Source: JANPPS01 sp965246925
GTDB lineage: Bacteria > Pseudomonadota > Alphaproteobacteria > Acetobacterales > Acetobacteraceae
Direction: 5' to 3'
DNA length: 64,000 bases
Assembly: GCA_965246925.1 (NCBI GenBank)
Contig: OZ251994.1
Location: forward strand, 2,232,001-2,296,000
Position numbers and translations under genes: made by a program. The notes below the pieces were generated by a model. The model saw only the letters and a program-made list of their open reading frames with translations, ran no database searches and was not told the origin of the DNA. Of this stretch, positions 56,893-64,000 are shown piece after piece; position 1 is the first letter of the stretch, and every line of letters starts with the position of its first letter.

Positions 56893-57834
56893 CTATTCAG
56901 GCTTGGATGCGGCCGGGGCTGTGGGGGCTGGTGTGGCGGCTGGCGTGGTGGCGGCCATGCCGGCGGGGATCTCGGCGGCGCCGCCGGTGTGCGGGCGGGC
57001 CATCATGGCGCCGGTCATGGGAATGAAGAAGACGCCGACGTCCTTGCGGGAGTGCACCTTGCCGTCCTCGTCCTTGGTATAGACATATAGTAGCTGGCCG
57101 CGCTTGAACGGCTGGCCGATCGGCAGGAGCATGCGTCCGCCGGGCTTGAGCTGCTTCAGCAGCTCGGGCGGGACGTATTGCGCGGCGCAGGTGACGATGA
57201 TGATGTCGAAGCCGTCCTTGACCTCCGGCCAGCCGAAATAGCCGTCGCCGACCCGGCTCTCGATATTGTCGTAGCCGAGGGGCGCGAACACCTTGCCGAC
57301 GGCCCGGCCCAGCGGCTCGATGATCTCGATCGAGTAGCTGCGCTTCACGATCCGGGACAGGAGCGAGGACTGGAAGCCGCTGCCGGTGCCGATCTCGAGC
57401 GTCACGTCACTGGCCTTGGGCTTGCAGACCTGGGTCATGTAGGCCTGGCCGAGATAGTCGGACAGGGCGGAGCCGTAGCCGAGCGCCCAGGGCTTCGGGT
57501 CGCTCTCATAGGCGACGCCGGCTTCGGAGCGGCGGTCCGGGTAGGAATAATGGTAGTATTCGCGCGGCACTTCCTGAAAGGCGCGCATGACGGCCGGGTC
57601 GGCGGCGCCGAGGCGGGAGGTGAGGTAGTCCTCGATCCGCTTCATAGCGGCGGGCTTGCGCGCCTGGATGGCGGCGAACTGGCCTTCGGTGATGTCGGTC
57701 GGGCGGCCCGACTTGCGCATCGCCTCGGCATACATGTCGCGCGTCCAGCTGGAGGCAGCCTGCGCAGGCAGGAAGGGGAGGGTGGCGGCGCCGGTGAGGG
57801 CCGCGCGCCGGGTCAGGTGGGGGAAGGTTGCCAC
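56893..57834 (-). CDS. Exported PCMT-like protein (protein-L-isoaspartate O-methyltransferase family)
   Basis: 313 residues from GTG 57834. The N-terminus 'FPHLTRRAALTGAATLPFLPAQA' looks like a Tat-type signal (TRRAAL). The methyltransferase core has 'VTLEIGTGSGFQSSLLSRIV', 'YSIEIIEPLGRAVGKV', 'NIESRVGDGYFGWPE' and 'FDIIIVTCAAQYVPPELLKQL', the PCMT motifs. The C-terminal 40 residues are Ala/Pro/Thr-rich. A periplasmic location would be unusual for a SAM enzyme. Its start lies inside the end of the upstream membrane protein gene (22-nt overlap), and its stop is 1 nt from the convergent CXXCW-protein gene. Confidence 0.8.
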   Translation of the reverse strand: MATFPHLTRRAALTGAATLPFLPAQAASSWTRDMYAEAMRKSGRPTDITEGQFAAIQARKPAAMKRIEDYLTSRLGAADPAVMRAFQEVPREYYHYSYPDRRSEAGVAYESDPKPWALGYGSALSDYLGQAYMTQVCKPKASDVTLEIGTGSGFQSSLLSRIVKRSYSIEIIEPLGRAVGKVFAPLGYDNIESRVGDGYFGWPEVKDGFDIIIVTCAAQYVPPELLKQLKPGGRMLLPIGQPFKRGQLLYVYTKDEDGKVHSRKDVGVFFIPMTGAMMARPHTGGAAEIPAGMAATTPAATPAPTAPAASKPE

Positions 57835-60221
57835 GATGGGATCTTTCGGAACGAGGGGTAAGCGAGGAACGGCACGGCATAGAGCAGCACGGCGACCAGC
57901 AGCACGCGGTCGAACCCGGACTGCACGGCGACGAGGTTGGCGAGCGGGGTGGCGACGACGGAGAAGGCGCCGTTCACGGCCCAGGCCCAGGGCAGCATGC
58001 CGCCCCCCTGCGCCACCCGGGCGAGGCCCAGCGGGAACGGCAGGCCGAGTGCGACCGACACCGGCGCCATCACCAGCAGCACCAGCCCGGCGCGCACCGC
58101 CCAGGGCAGGTTCAGGGTGGCGAGCAGCGCGGGCTCCAGCCCCAGCAGCGCCAGCACGCACCAGGTGATGATGACCCCCGCGGACAGGGCGACGCCGACC
58201 CGCGCCACCCGGTCCGCAATCAGCGAGCCGAGGCCGGAGAAGATCAGCATGCCGGTCAGCACCAGGGCGAAGGCGCTGGTGCGGTCGTTGAGGTAGAGGC
58301 TGGCCTTCTCGATCAGGAAGATCTCGATGAACAGGAAGCCGAGGCCGAGCGAGGCGAAATACAGCATGGGCCGCACCAGGCCGGCGCGGCTGGCCATGAA
58401 CAGGCAGGGCGCGCAGAGCGGCACCGCCAGCACGAGCGCCGCCAGCACGAGCGCCTGGGCCAGCACGGCGAGGTTCACGAGCTGCCCGACCTCGGGCTGC
58501 GGCAGGATTTCGAGGCGGGCGAGGATGAGCGGCAGCTGGTTCAGGCGAAGGATGCTGTAATAGGCCGGGCGGTCCAGGGTGATGGGGCGAAGGTTGAAGG
58601 CGTCCTGGCTGCCGGTGCGCTCACCGCGCAGCACGGCGCCGGCCTCGTCCGCCACGGCGTCCTGCGCAGTCTGGCTGGTGTTGACCTCGCCGGTGGTGAA
58701 ATCGACGGGCGGCAGGTCGTTATAGATGCCGGCGCGGGCGGACAGGTCCATGCCGGGGAAATACGATACGTCGAACGAGCGTTCATCGGCGAAATGCCGG
58801 ATGGCGGCGATGCCGTCCGTGGTCCAGGGTGCGGGGCTGATGAGGATGCGGACGTTCCAGGCGCCGCGGTACACCACCACGTGGGCCGCCGGGTCGATGA
58901 CGCCGGCGCGGAGCAGCGCGTCCCGCACGGTCGCCAGCACGCGGACGGCATAGACCGGAAACTCCCGGATCGAGACCGGGATCGAGACGACCCCGCCCGG
59001 CGAGGCCGCGGCGACGTAGCCGGCGATGGCCTGGCTGGTGAAGGCGGCGCCGTTGGCCTCGGCCGCCTCGAGGAAATCGCCGGAGACGTCCACCAGGTCG
59101 TATTGGGCGGTGAGGGCGAGCGGGCTTTCGGCGATCATGCGGATGCGCGGGTCGGGCGTGAGCGCCGGGGAGGGGCCAAGCCCGTGGCGGAGCGCGCCGG
59201 AGAGCACCGGGTCAGGCTCGATCACGTCGACGGTGCCGGCGCCGAGCTGCAGCGCCTGCATGACGCTGAACCCGCCGCTGGCGCCGGCCAGGAGGACGCG
59301 GGCACCGGGATGCAGCAGGTAGGGCACGGCGTCCAGCGCGGCGAGCGCATACGTGGCCTCGGCACCGCCGGGCTTGGGCAGGGCGGCGATGCGGTTGCCG
59401 TCCCGGTACAAGCCGAAGGTCTGCGGCGGCCCGTCCACGCCCAGCAGGGCGGCGTTGTTGGAGACGTCGGTGTCCAGCCGCTCGGTGAAATCGTCCAGCA
59501 GGGCATAGAGGCCGCGGGGCGAGCGGATTTCCGCCACTTGCTGCGACTCCGCGACATGCAGCGGGCCGTAGATGGTCTTGAACTCGTTATAGGCGGCCTG
59601 CTGATCGCCGAGCAGCACGGCCTCGGACGCGCCCAGCGCCAGCAAGGCGAGCAGCAGCGCGCGGGGCCGCGCGAACGCTGCGGCCAGGCCGATCGGCAGC
59701 AGCAGGGCGGGCACGAGTTGAAACGGGTGCAGCACGCTCATGAGCCCCAGCACCAGTGCCGCACCCACGCCGGCGCCGGTGAGGTCGAAGCCATAGACGC
59801 GGTTGATGCGGCCCTCGTTCAACACGAAGGTGAGGCTGATGTAGAAGCCGGTCAGGAAGAAGAACGGCAGCAGCACGGCGTAATACAGCGCGATGTTGCC
59901 GAGCTGCGGCAGGTAGGTGACGGCGTTCTGCAGCTGGAGCGGGTTGAACGGGTTCAGCGTGGTTTCGCGAAAGCCCCAGGCGGCGGTGAGGATCAGCGCG
60001 GGCGGCAGCCAGGTCAGCAGCGCTGGGCCGTGCCGCACGCACCAGCCGCGCGCCAGCGCCACGGTCACGCCGCTCAGCGCAAAGCCGACCATGACGATGG
60101 AAATGACCCAGTAGCCGTACTCGGACCATTTCGCGACGGCGAAGTAGCGGGTGAGCGCGATCTCATAGCCGACCGCGGCGGCGGAAATCAGGAACAGCGG
60201 CCAGAGCGAGGCGCGTTTCAT
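57813..60221 (-). CDS. Membrane protein with spermidine-synthase-like domain (fused MFS-type)
   Basis: 802 residues: about 6-7 helices at the N-terminus ('YEIALTRYFAVAKWSEYGYW'), a Rossmann domain in the middle ('VLLAGASGGFSVMQALQLGAG', 'VIEPDPVLSGALRHGL', 'YDLVDVSGDFLEAAEANGAAF') and more helices from about 600. The glycine-rich loop is present but the usual catalytic Asp region reads DVSGDF, so polyamine synthesis is doubtful. It is the middle gene of a coupled three-gene block on the strand opposite xox. Function unknown. Confidence 0.8.
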   Translation of the reverse strand: MKRASLWPLFLISAAAVGYEIALTRYFAVAKWSEYGYWVISIVMVGFALSGVTVALARGWCVRHGPALLTWLPPALILTAAWGFRETTLNPFNPLQLQNAVTYLPQLGNIALYYAVLLPFFFLTGFYISLTFVLNEGRINRVYGFDLTGAGVGAALVLGLMSVLHPFQLVPALLLPIGLAAAFARPRALLLALLALGASEAVLLGDQQAAYNEFKTIYGPLHVAESQQVAEIRSPRGLYALLDDFTERLDTDVSNNAALLGVDGPPQTFGLYRDGNRIAALPKPGGAEATYALAALDAVPYLLHPGARVLLAGASGGFSVMQALQLGAGTVDVIEPDPVLSGALRHGLGPSPALTPDPRIRMIAESPLALTAQYDLVDVSGDFLEAAEANGAAFTSQAIAGYVAAASPGGVVSIPVSIREFPVYAVRVLATVRDALLRAGVIDPAAHVVVYRGAWNVRILISPAPWTTDGIAAIRHFADERSFDVSYFPGMDLSARAGIYNDLPPVDFTTGEVNTSQTAQDAVADEAGAVLRGERTGSQDAFNLRPITLDRPAYYSILRLNQLPLILARLEILPQPEVGQLVNLAVLAQALVLAALVLAVPLCAPCLFMASRAGLVRPMLYFASLGLGFLFIEIFLIEKASLYLNDRTSAFALVLTGMLIFSGLGSLIADRVARVGVALSAGVIITWCVLALLGLEPALLATLNLPWAVRAGLVLLVMAPVSVALGLPFPLGLARVAQGGGMLPWAWAVNGAFSVVATPLANLVAVQSGFDRVLLVAVLLYAVPFLAYPSFRKIPSWQPSPT

Positions 60222-61075
60222 GATGGCCAGACCCGGCGGCGGATGAAGCCCTGCAGCACGCTATCGAACCGTGCGGGCTCATCCACGAATAGCGCGTGGC
60301 CGGCGCTTTCGAACAGGTAGGTCTCGGCCAGCGGGTCCTTGGCGGCGAGGTTGCCGGCTTGGCCGGCGAATTTCGGGCGGACGACATAGAGGATCGGCTT
60401 CTGGACGGAGTACACCGCCTCCTTCCAGAAGGTGCGGGGGACGCCGTAATTGCCGAGCGCGGCCGCCGCCTCGGGCGGGGTGCGGAGCGCGGTTTCCGTC
60501 AGGCGGTCCAGGTATTCCGGGCCCGGGTTGACGCGGAACATGCCGGCGACGAAGCGGCGCATCTGCTGATCCCGCTCGAGCTTGGGGCCGCGGCTGCGCG
60601 GGCTAAAGCTCGCGGTGGGCGGCGGGTCTTCACCGATGGAGTTGTCGATCAGCACCAGGCCGGCCAGGCGGGTGTCGCCGGATTGCTGCACGTAGGCCAG
60701 GCTGTCGAGCACACCGAGCGACCAGCCGACCAGCAGCACAGGCTCCCGCCCCAACCGCTCGATCAGCTCGCCGATGTCGCGGCCGCGGCGGTTCTGATCG
60801 TAGCCGGAATAGGGCACGTCGCTGTCGCCCTGGCCGCGGGGGTCGAGTGCCACGACATGATAGCCGGCGCGGCTGAAGGCGTCGATCTGCAGCTGGAAGA
60901 TCCAGGCCGGCATGGTCCAACCAGGCACGAACACCAGCGTGTGCCCGCTATGCGGCCCGGCATCGATGATATGGAGGCGCACCCCGTCCGAGGTGGTGAA
61001 CGACAGGTCCGCCGCCCGGGCCGGCAGGGCCAGCAGGGTGGCGGCCAGCAACAGACTCTGCAGCGCACGCAACAT
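60218..61075 (-). CDS. Exported alpha/beta hydrolase
   Basis: 285 residues with signal peptide (LQSLLLAATLLALPARA). The alpha/beta hydrolase fold has the oxyanion region 'HTLVFVPGWTMPAWIFQLQ', 'ALDPRGQGDS', the nucleophile elbow GWSLG in 'PVLLVGWSLGVLDSLAY' and the terminal His in 'LFESAGHALFVDEP'. The substrate is unknown; esterase, lactonase or S-formyl-type activity are all possible. First gene of the three-gene block and coupled by 4 nt to the membrane protein gene. Confidence 0.9.
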   Translation of the reverse strand: MLRALQSLLLAATLLALPARAADLSFTTSDGVRLHIIDAGPHSGHTLVFVPGWTMPAWIFQLQIDAFSRAGYHVVALDPRGQGDSDVPYSGYDQNRRGRDIGELIERLGREPVLLVGWSLGVLDSLAYVQQSGDTRLAGLVLIDNSIGEDPPPTASFSPRSRGPKLERDQQMRRFVAGMFRVNPGPEYLDRLTETALRTPPEAAAALGNYGVPRTFWKEAVYSVQKPILYVVRPKFAGQAGNLAAKDPLAETYLFESAGHALFVDEPARFDSVLQGFIRRRVWPS

Positions 61076-61166
61076 GGCGGAGGTATGGCGTCGCTAACCG
61101 GTGACCTGTCAACAGATCGTGTTGATGGCGTGCACAAAAAACATGCCGTGTGGATGGAAAGTCACG

Positions 61167-62684
61167 TCAGTGCCCAACCTCGTTCGGGGCCGTGGTGGAG
61201 CGGAGCTCGCGGTCCTGCATGCCCGCCGCGATGCCGACGGCCACGAGCAGCAGCCCGGCACAGACCGCAAACGAGAGCGAGAAGCCGGAGACCAGCGCCG
61301 ACCGCGCGCCGGATAGGCCGAGCGACCCCAGCGAACTCAGACCCTCGACCCCGCCGCGCAGCGCGCCCAGGTCGACGCTGGCGACCACGCCCGCCTTGTG
61401 CAGCCCGGCGTTGAACCGCGCCGCCAGCAGCGAGCCGACCATGGTGCTGCCGAACGCGCCGCCCATGGAACGGAGGAACAGGAGCGAGCCGGTGGCCGCC
61501 CCCACGTCCCCCGCCGCGGCATTGTTCTGCACCTGCATCAGCACCGCCGGCATGGTGGCGCCAATGCCGGCACCGGCCATGAAGCTCGCGCCCAGCACGG
61601 CCCAGACCGGGGGTTGCAGGGCCAGCGCGACCAGGCCCAGCACGCTCAGGCCCAGCGCCGCCAGGGTGATGCCCTTGGTCCGGCCAAGGCGCCGGGCGAT
61701 CTGGCCGGCGCTGAAGGCGCCCACGACGGTCGAGACCATGAACGGCAGAACCAGCAGGCCGGAGCCCGACGCATCGACGCCGATCACCAGCTGAAAATAC
61801 AGCGGCAACAGGAACGTAACGCCAAACAGGCCGAGCGAGGTGAAGAACGCGATCAGCACGCCCCGAAGGAAGGTCGGGTTGCCGAACAGCCGCGGCGGCA
61901 GGATCGGGTCCTGCGCCCGGCGCTCGTACCAGATCAGCATCCCGAGCAAGATCGCGGCCAGCGCGGAGGTGCCCAGCACCGGGGAGGACGCCCACGGGAA
62001 CTCGACCCCGCCCCAGCTAAGCACCAGCAGACACGCGGTGACGCCGCCCACCAGCAGCGCGGCGCCGGTCCAGTCGATCACGGCCTTGCGGCTCACCACC
62101 GGCAGGGTGCGGAGCGCCCGGTTGCACAGCACCATGGCGGCCAGGCCCAGCGGCAGGTTGATCCAGAACACGTAGCGCCATGACAGGTGATCGGTGGTCC
62201 AGCCGCCGATGATGGGCCCGCCGACCGAGGCCACGCCCCACATGGACGCCATGTAGCCCTGGTACCGTCCACGCTCCCGCGGGGACACCACGTCGGCGAT
62301 GGCGGCCTGCGCCATGGACATGAGGCCGCCGCCGCCCAGCCCCTGCAGCGCGCGGGCGCCGATGAGCTGCGGCAGGGTCTGCGCCGCGCCGCACAGCATG
62401 GAGGCCACGATGAACAGCGCGATGGCCGGCAACAGCATGGCCCGGCGTCCATAGATGTCGGACAGCTTGCCATAGATCGGCGTGGCCGCCGTGCTGGTGA
62501 GCAGATAGGCGGTGACGATCCAGGACAGGTGGCCGAACGCGTTAAGCTCGCTTGCGATGGCAGGAACGGCGGGGATCACCACCGTCTGATCCAGCGCCGC
62601 CAGCAGGATGCAGAGCATGATGCCTGTCACGACCCGCTTGATCTGTGCGTGGGAGTAGGCGGGGGGTGCCGTTGCGTCCATCAT
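61167..62684 (-). CDS. MFS drug:H+ antiporter, DHA2 family (14 TM)
   Basis: 505 residues with the DHA2 signature. The N-terminus has 'GIMLCILLAALDQTVVIPAVPAI', motif A between TM2 and TM3 is 'YGKLSDIYGRRAMLLPAIAL' and motif C is 'GVASVGGPIIGGWTTDHLSWRYVFWINLP'. 14 hydrophobic segments are visible. Motifs resemble EmrB/QacA-type exporters of lipophilic compounds. It is single-gene, with no regulator adjacent. Confidence 0.95.
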   Translation of the reverse strand: MMDATAPPAYSHAQIKRVVTGIMLCILLAALDQTVVIPAVPAIASELNAFGHLSWIVTAYLLTSTAATPIYGKLSDIYGRRAMLLPAIALFIVASMLCGAAQTLPQLIGARALQGLGGGGLMSMAQAAIADVVSPRERGRYQGYMASMWGVASVGGPIIGGWTTDHLSWRYVFWINLPLGLAAMVLCNRALRTLPVVSRKAVIDWTGAALLVGGVTACLLVLSWGGVEFPWASSPVLGTSALAAILLGMLIWYERRAQDPILPPRLFGNPTFLRGVLIAFFTSLGLFGVTFLLPLYFQLVIGVDASGSGLLVLPFMVSTVVGAFSAGQIARRLGRTKGITLAALGLSVLGLVALALQPPVWAVLGASFMAGAGIGATMPAVLMQVQNNAAAGDVGAATGSLLFLRSMGGAFGSTMVGSLLAARFNAGLHKAGVVASVDLGALRGGVEGLSSLGSLGLSGARSALVSGFSLSFAVCAGLLLVAVGIAAGMQDRELRSTTAPNEVGH

Positions 62685-62852
62685 GCTGGCTTACGCCGAT
62701 CCGGCGGCGGGGTCAGCCCTTCGTAGCGCCGGCAAGCGTGGTTTTGTTCCAGGGCCGCGTTTGCGCTGTGTTGCTCCGGTTCGTCCTGGCTTGTCGAAAG
62801 CCATCCCGCTGGATACCGCCCTTCGACGGGCTCAGGGCTAACGGAGGTGCCG
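62685..62852. other. Gene-free gap with a dispersed-repeat-like motif
   Basis: 168 bp between the exporter and the GH31 gene. The segment CCCTTCGACGGGCTCAGGGC (starting about 62819) is close to a dispersed intergenic motif seen in many Proteobacteria and Actinobacteria (from memory), and TTGTCGAAAGCC occurs about 30 bp before it. No promoter or terminator was convincing. Confidence 0.4.
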
Positions 62853-64000
62853 CTACCAGGCGGCCCAGGGGGCGGCGGGGTGGAGCTGGGATTGGGTGCC
62901 GTGCAGCGTGGCGATCAGGGGGCGAGTTTCGGCGGGGGGAAGGGCCAGGCCGATCGTGGGCGTTAAACGGTAGGCGCCGCTGGCTTCGGCTTGGAAGGTG
63001 ATCTGGGCCGAGGTCCAGGTGAGGCGGCAATGCAGGTGGGTGACCGGGCCGCCCTCGGTGATACCGTCATCCTCGACCAGGGTGAAAGTGCTCTCGCCCG
63101 CCCCGGGGCCAGGATAGAGGCGCAGCAGGCGCGAGGGTTCGTCATGCCGGCGGCTGAAATCCAGGCCGTCGGTCAGCGGCAGGATCGCGCCGGCCGGGGC
63201 CAGCAGCGGCAGCACATCGAGCGGCGCGGGCCGAGTGGCGTGGCAGCCGGTCAGCCGCTCCCCGGTGGCGGCGTCGAACCAGGCCTCGGGTCCGGCCGGG
63301 AGGCGGACGCGTCGGTGGCGATCGCCCGGGGTCACGACCGGGGCGGCCAGCAGGAACGGGCCGAGCATGAGCTCGTCGCAATCCTCGTACGCCAGCGGAT
63401 CGTCCGGAAACGCCAGGAACGCCGGCAGGATCACCGGCTCATGCCGGGCGGCGGCGTGGTGCATCAGGCTGTATAGGTAGGGCATCAGCCGGTAGCGGAG
63501 GCGGATGGCGCGGCGGATGGCCGGGGTCGCCTCCGGATGTAGCCAGGGGCTGTTGATTATTCCATCCGGCTTCCAGCTGTTCATGATGAAGCGCGGATGC
63601 ACCACGCCGGTCTGCGTCCAGCGCACCAGCAGCTCCGCATCCGGCACCGGCCCGGCGAAGCCGCCGACGTCATGCCCGGTGTTATACAGGCCCGATAGCG
63701 ACATCTGCAGCCCGGTGCGCAGGTTCCAGCGCAGCGTGTCCCAGCTGGTGGTGTTGTCCCCGCTCCAGCTCTGCGCATAGCGCTGCACGCCGGGCATGCC
63801 GGCGCGGGTGACGGTGAACGGGCGCGCCGTGGGCGCGTGCCGCCGCTGCGCCTCGAGCGTCGCGCGGGTCATGAGCAAGGGCTGCACGGGCCGCAACAGG
63901 TCGAGCGGCGTGGGGATGCCGAAGCCGTGGCACTCCGCGGTCTCGTCCCACAGCTCGTACTCGTTGTTGTCGTTCCAGCCGGCATCGATGCCCGGCTGAA
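62853..64000 (-). CDS. Glycoside hydrolase family 31 (alpha-glucosidase type), 5' part outside window
   Basis: About 382 residues of the C-terminal part are visible; the frame continues to the window edge. Near the edge is 'PGIDAGWNDNNEYELWDE', a GH31 active-site-region pattern. 'YAQSWSGDNTTSWDTLRWN', containing SGDN, holds the acid/base region of GH31, and 'YNTGHDVGGFAGPVPDAELLVRW' the following conserved block. The C-terminal beta domains follow (from about 270 on). It would release glucose or xylose from alpha-linked oligosaccharides. No signal peptide can be judged. Its substrate could be related to glycan turnover. Confidence 0.85.
   Translation of the reverse strand, partial: QPGIDAGWNDNNEYELWDETAECHGFGIPTPLDLLRPVQPLLMTRATLEAQRRHAPTARPFTVTRAGMPGVQRYAQSWSGDNTTSWDTLRWNLRTGLQMSLSGLYNTGHDVGGFAGPVPDAELLVRWTQTGVVHPRFIMNSWKPDGIINSPWLHPEATPAIRRAIRLRYRLMPYLYSLMHHAAARHEPVILPAFLAFPDDPLAYEDCDELMLGPFLLAAPVVTPGDRHRRVRLPAGPEAWFDAATGERLTGCHATRPAPLDVLPLLAPAGAILPLTDGLDFSRRHDEPSRLLRLYPGPGAGESTFTLVEDDGITEGGPVTHLHCRLTWTSAQITFQAEASGAYRLTPTIGLALPPAETRPLIATLHGTQSQLHPAAPWAAW

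Noticed and set aside
57828..60320. 830-codon plus-strand frame opposite the membrane spermidine-synthase-like gene
   Set aside because: Gln/Gly/His/Arg-rich antisense frame without domains; the minus strand has clear helices and motifs.
1..64000. CRISPR arrays, IS elements, prophage or rRNA
   Set aside because: No regular spaced repeats, transposase, integrase, phage structural gene or rRNA sequence was found.

Overview
The window is about 70% G+C and densely packed. Most neighbouring genes overlap by 4 nt or are separated by fewer than 30 nt. The gene complement (a lanthanide-type XoxF methanol dehydrogenase, PEP-CTERM proteins, HupE/UreJ proteins, an incomplete type II secretion set, CidA/LrgB, fused glycosyltransferases) fits a methylotrophy-capable alphaproteobacterium. 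My best guess is Rhodospirillales/Acetobacteraceae; this rests on gene content and protein style, not on a marker gene. There is no rRNA, IS element, prophage or CRISPR array. One tRNA (Arg, UCU) is present.

Region 1 (1-23.3 kb) is an envelope and secretion island. Type II secretion genes (gspH, gspI-J-K-G, lipoprotein secretin gspD, prepilin peptidase gspO, and a small GspC/PilP-like gene) are interspersed with a TonB protein, a TonB-dependent receptor, two PEP-CTERM proteins, a secreted PHP-type protein, a truncated YncE/phosphatase-type protein and a block of exported metal-handling candidates (three HupE/UreJ-like, one DUF4198, one carboxypeptidase-regulatory-like). The ATPase GspE, platform GspF and GspL/M are not in the window. 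Candidate Pho-box-like repeats lie before gspH and before the PHP gene. Together with the lipidated secretin this suggests a Pho-linked, Hxc-like secretion system (hypothesis).

Region 2 (23.2-33 kb) makes and transfers cell-surface sugars: the dTDP-rhamnose operon rmlBACD with a family 2 glycosyltransferase, then trpS and a CsbD protein, then two large glycosyltransferases. Region 3 (33-43.4 kb) holds lrgAB, a Nudix hydrolase, tRNA-Arg, a periplasmic cyclohexadienyl-dehydratase-type protein, a second glycan/methyltransferase operon, priA and a DUF484 gene.

Region 4 (43.4-50.4 kb) is the most accessory-looking part: two tandem ~775-residue proteins with three CBM60-like modules, a beta-roll and a shared C-terminal tail, beside a DUF4157 (eCIS-core/toxin-type) protein and a tightly coupled small partner that looks like an immunity protein.

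Region 5 (50.4-61.1 kb) is the methanol/formaldehyde module: frmA-type glutathione-dependent formaldehyde dehydrogenase, xoxF-xoxG-xoxJ, a PQQ-associated CXXCW-type protein, two unrecognised secreted proteins, and an opposing three-gene block (alpha/beta hydrolase, membrane spermidine-synthase-like protein, exported PCMT-like protein). The right edge holds a 14-TM drug exporter and the 3' part of a GH31 glycosidase.

Five convergent gene pairs end in interlocked 4-nt stop codons, leaving no room for a terminator between them. Several genes start with GTG, TTG or apparently CTG.
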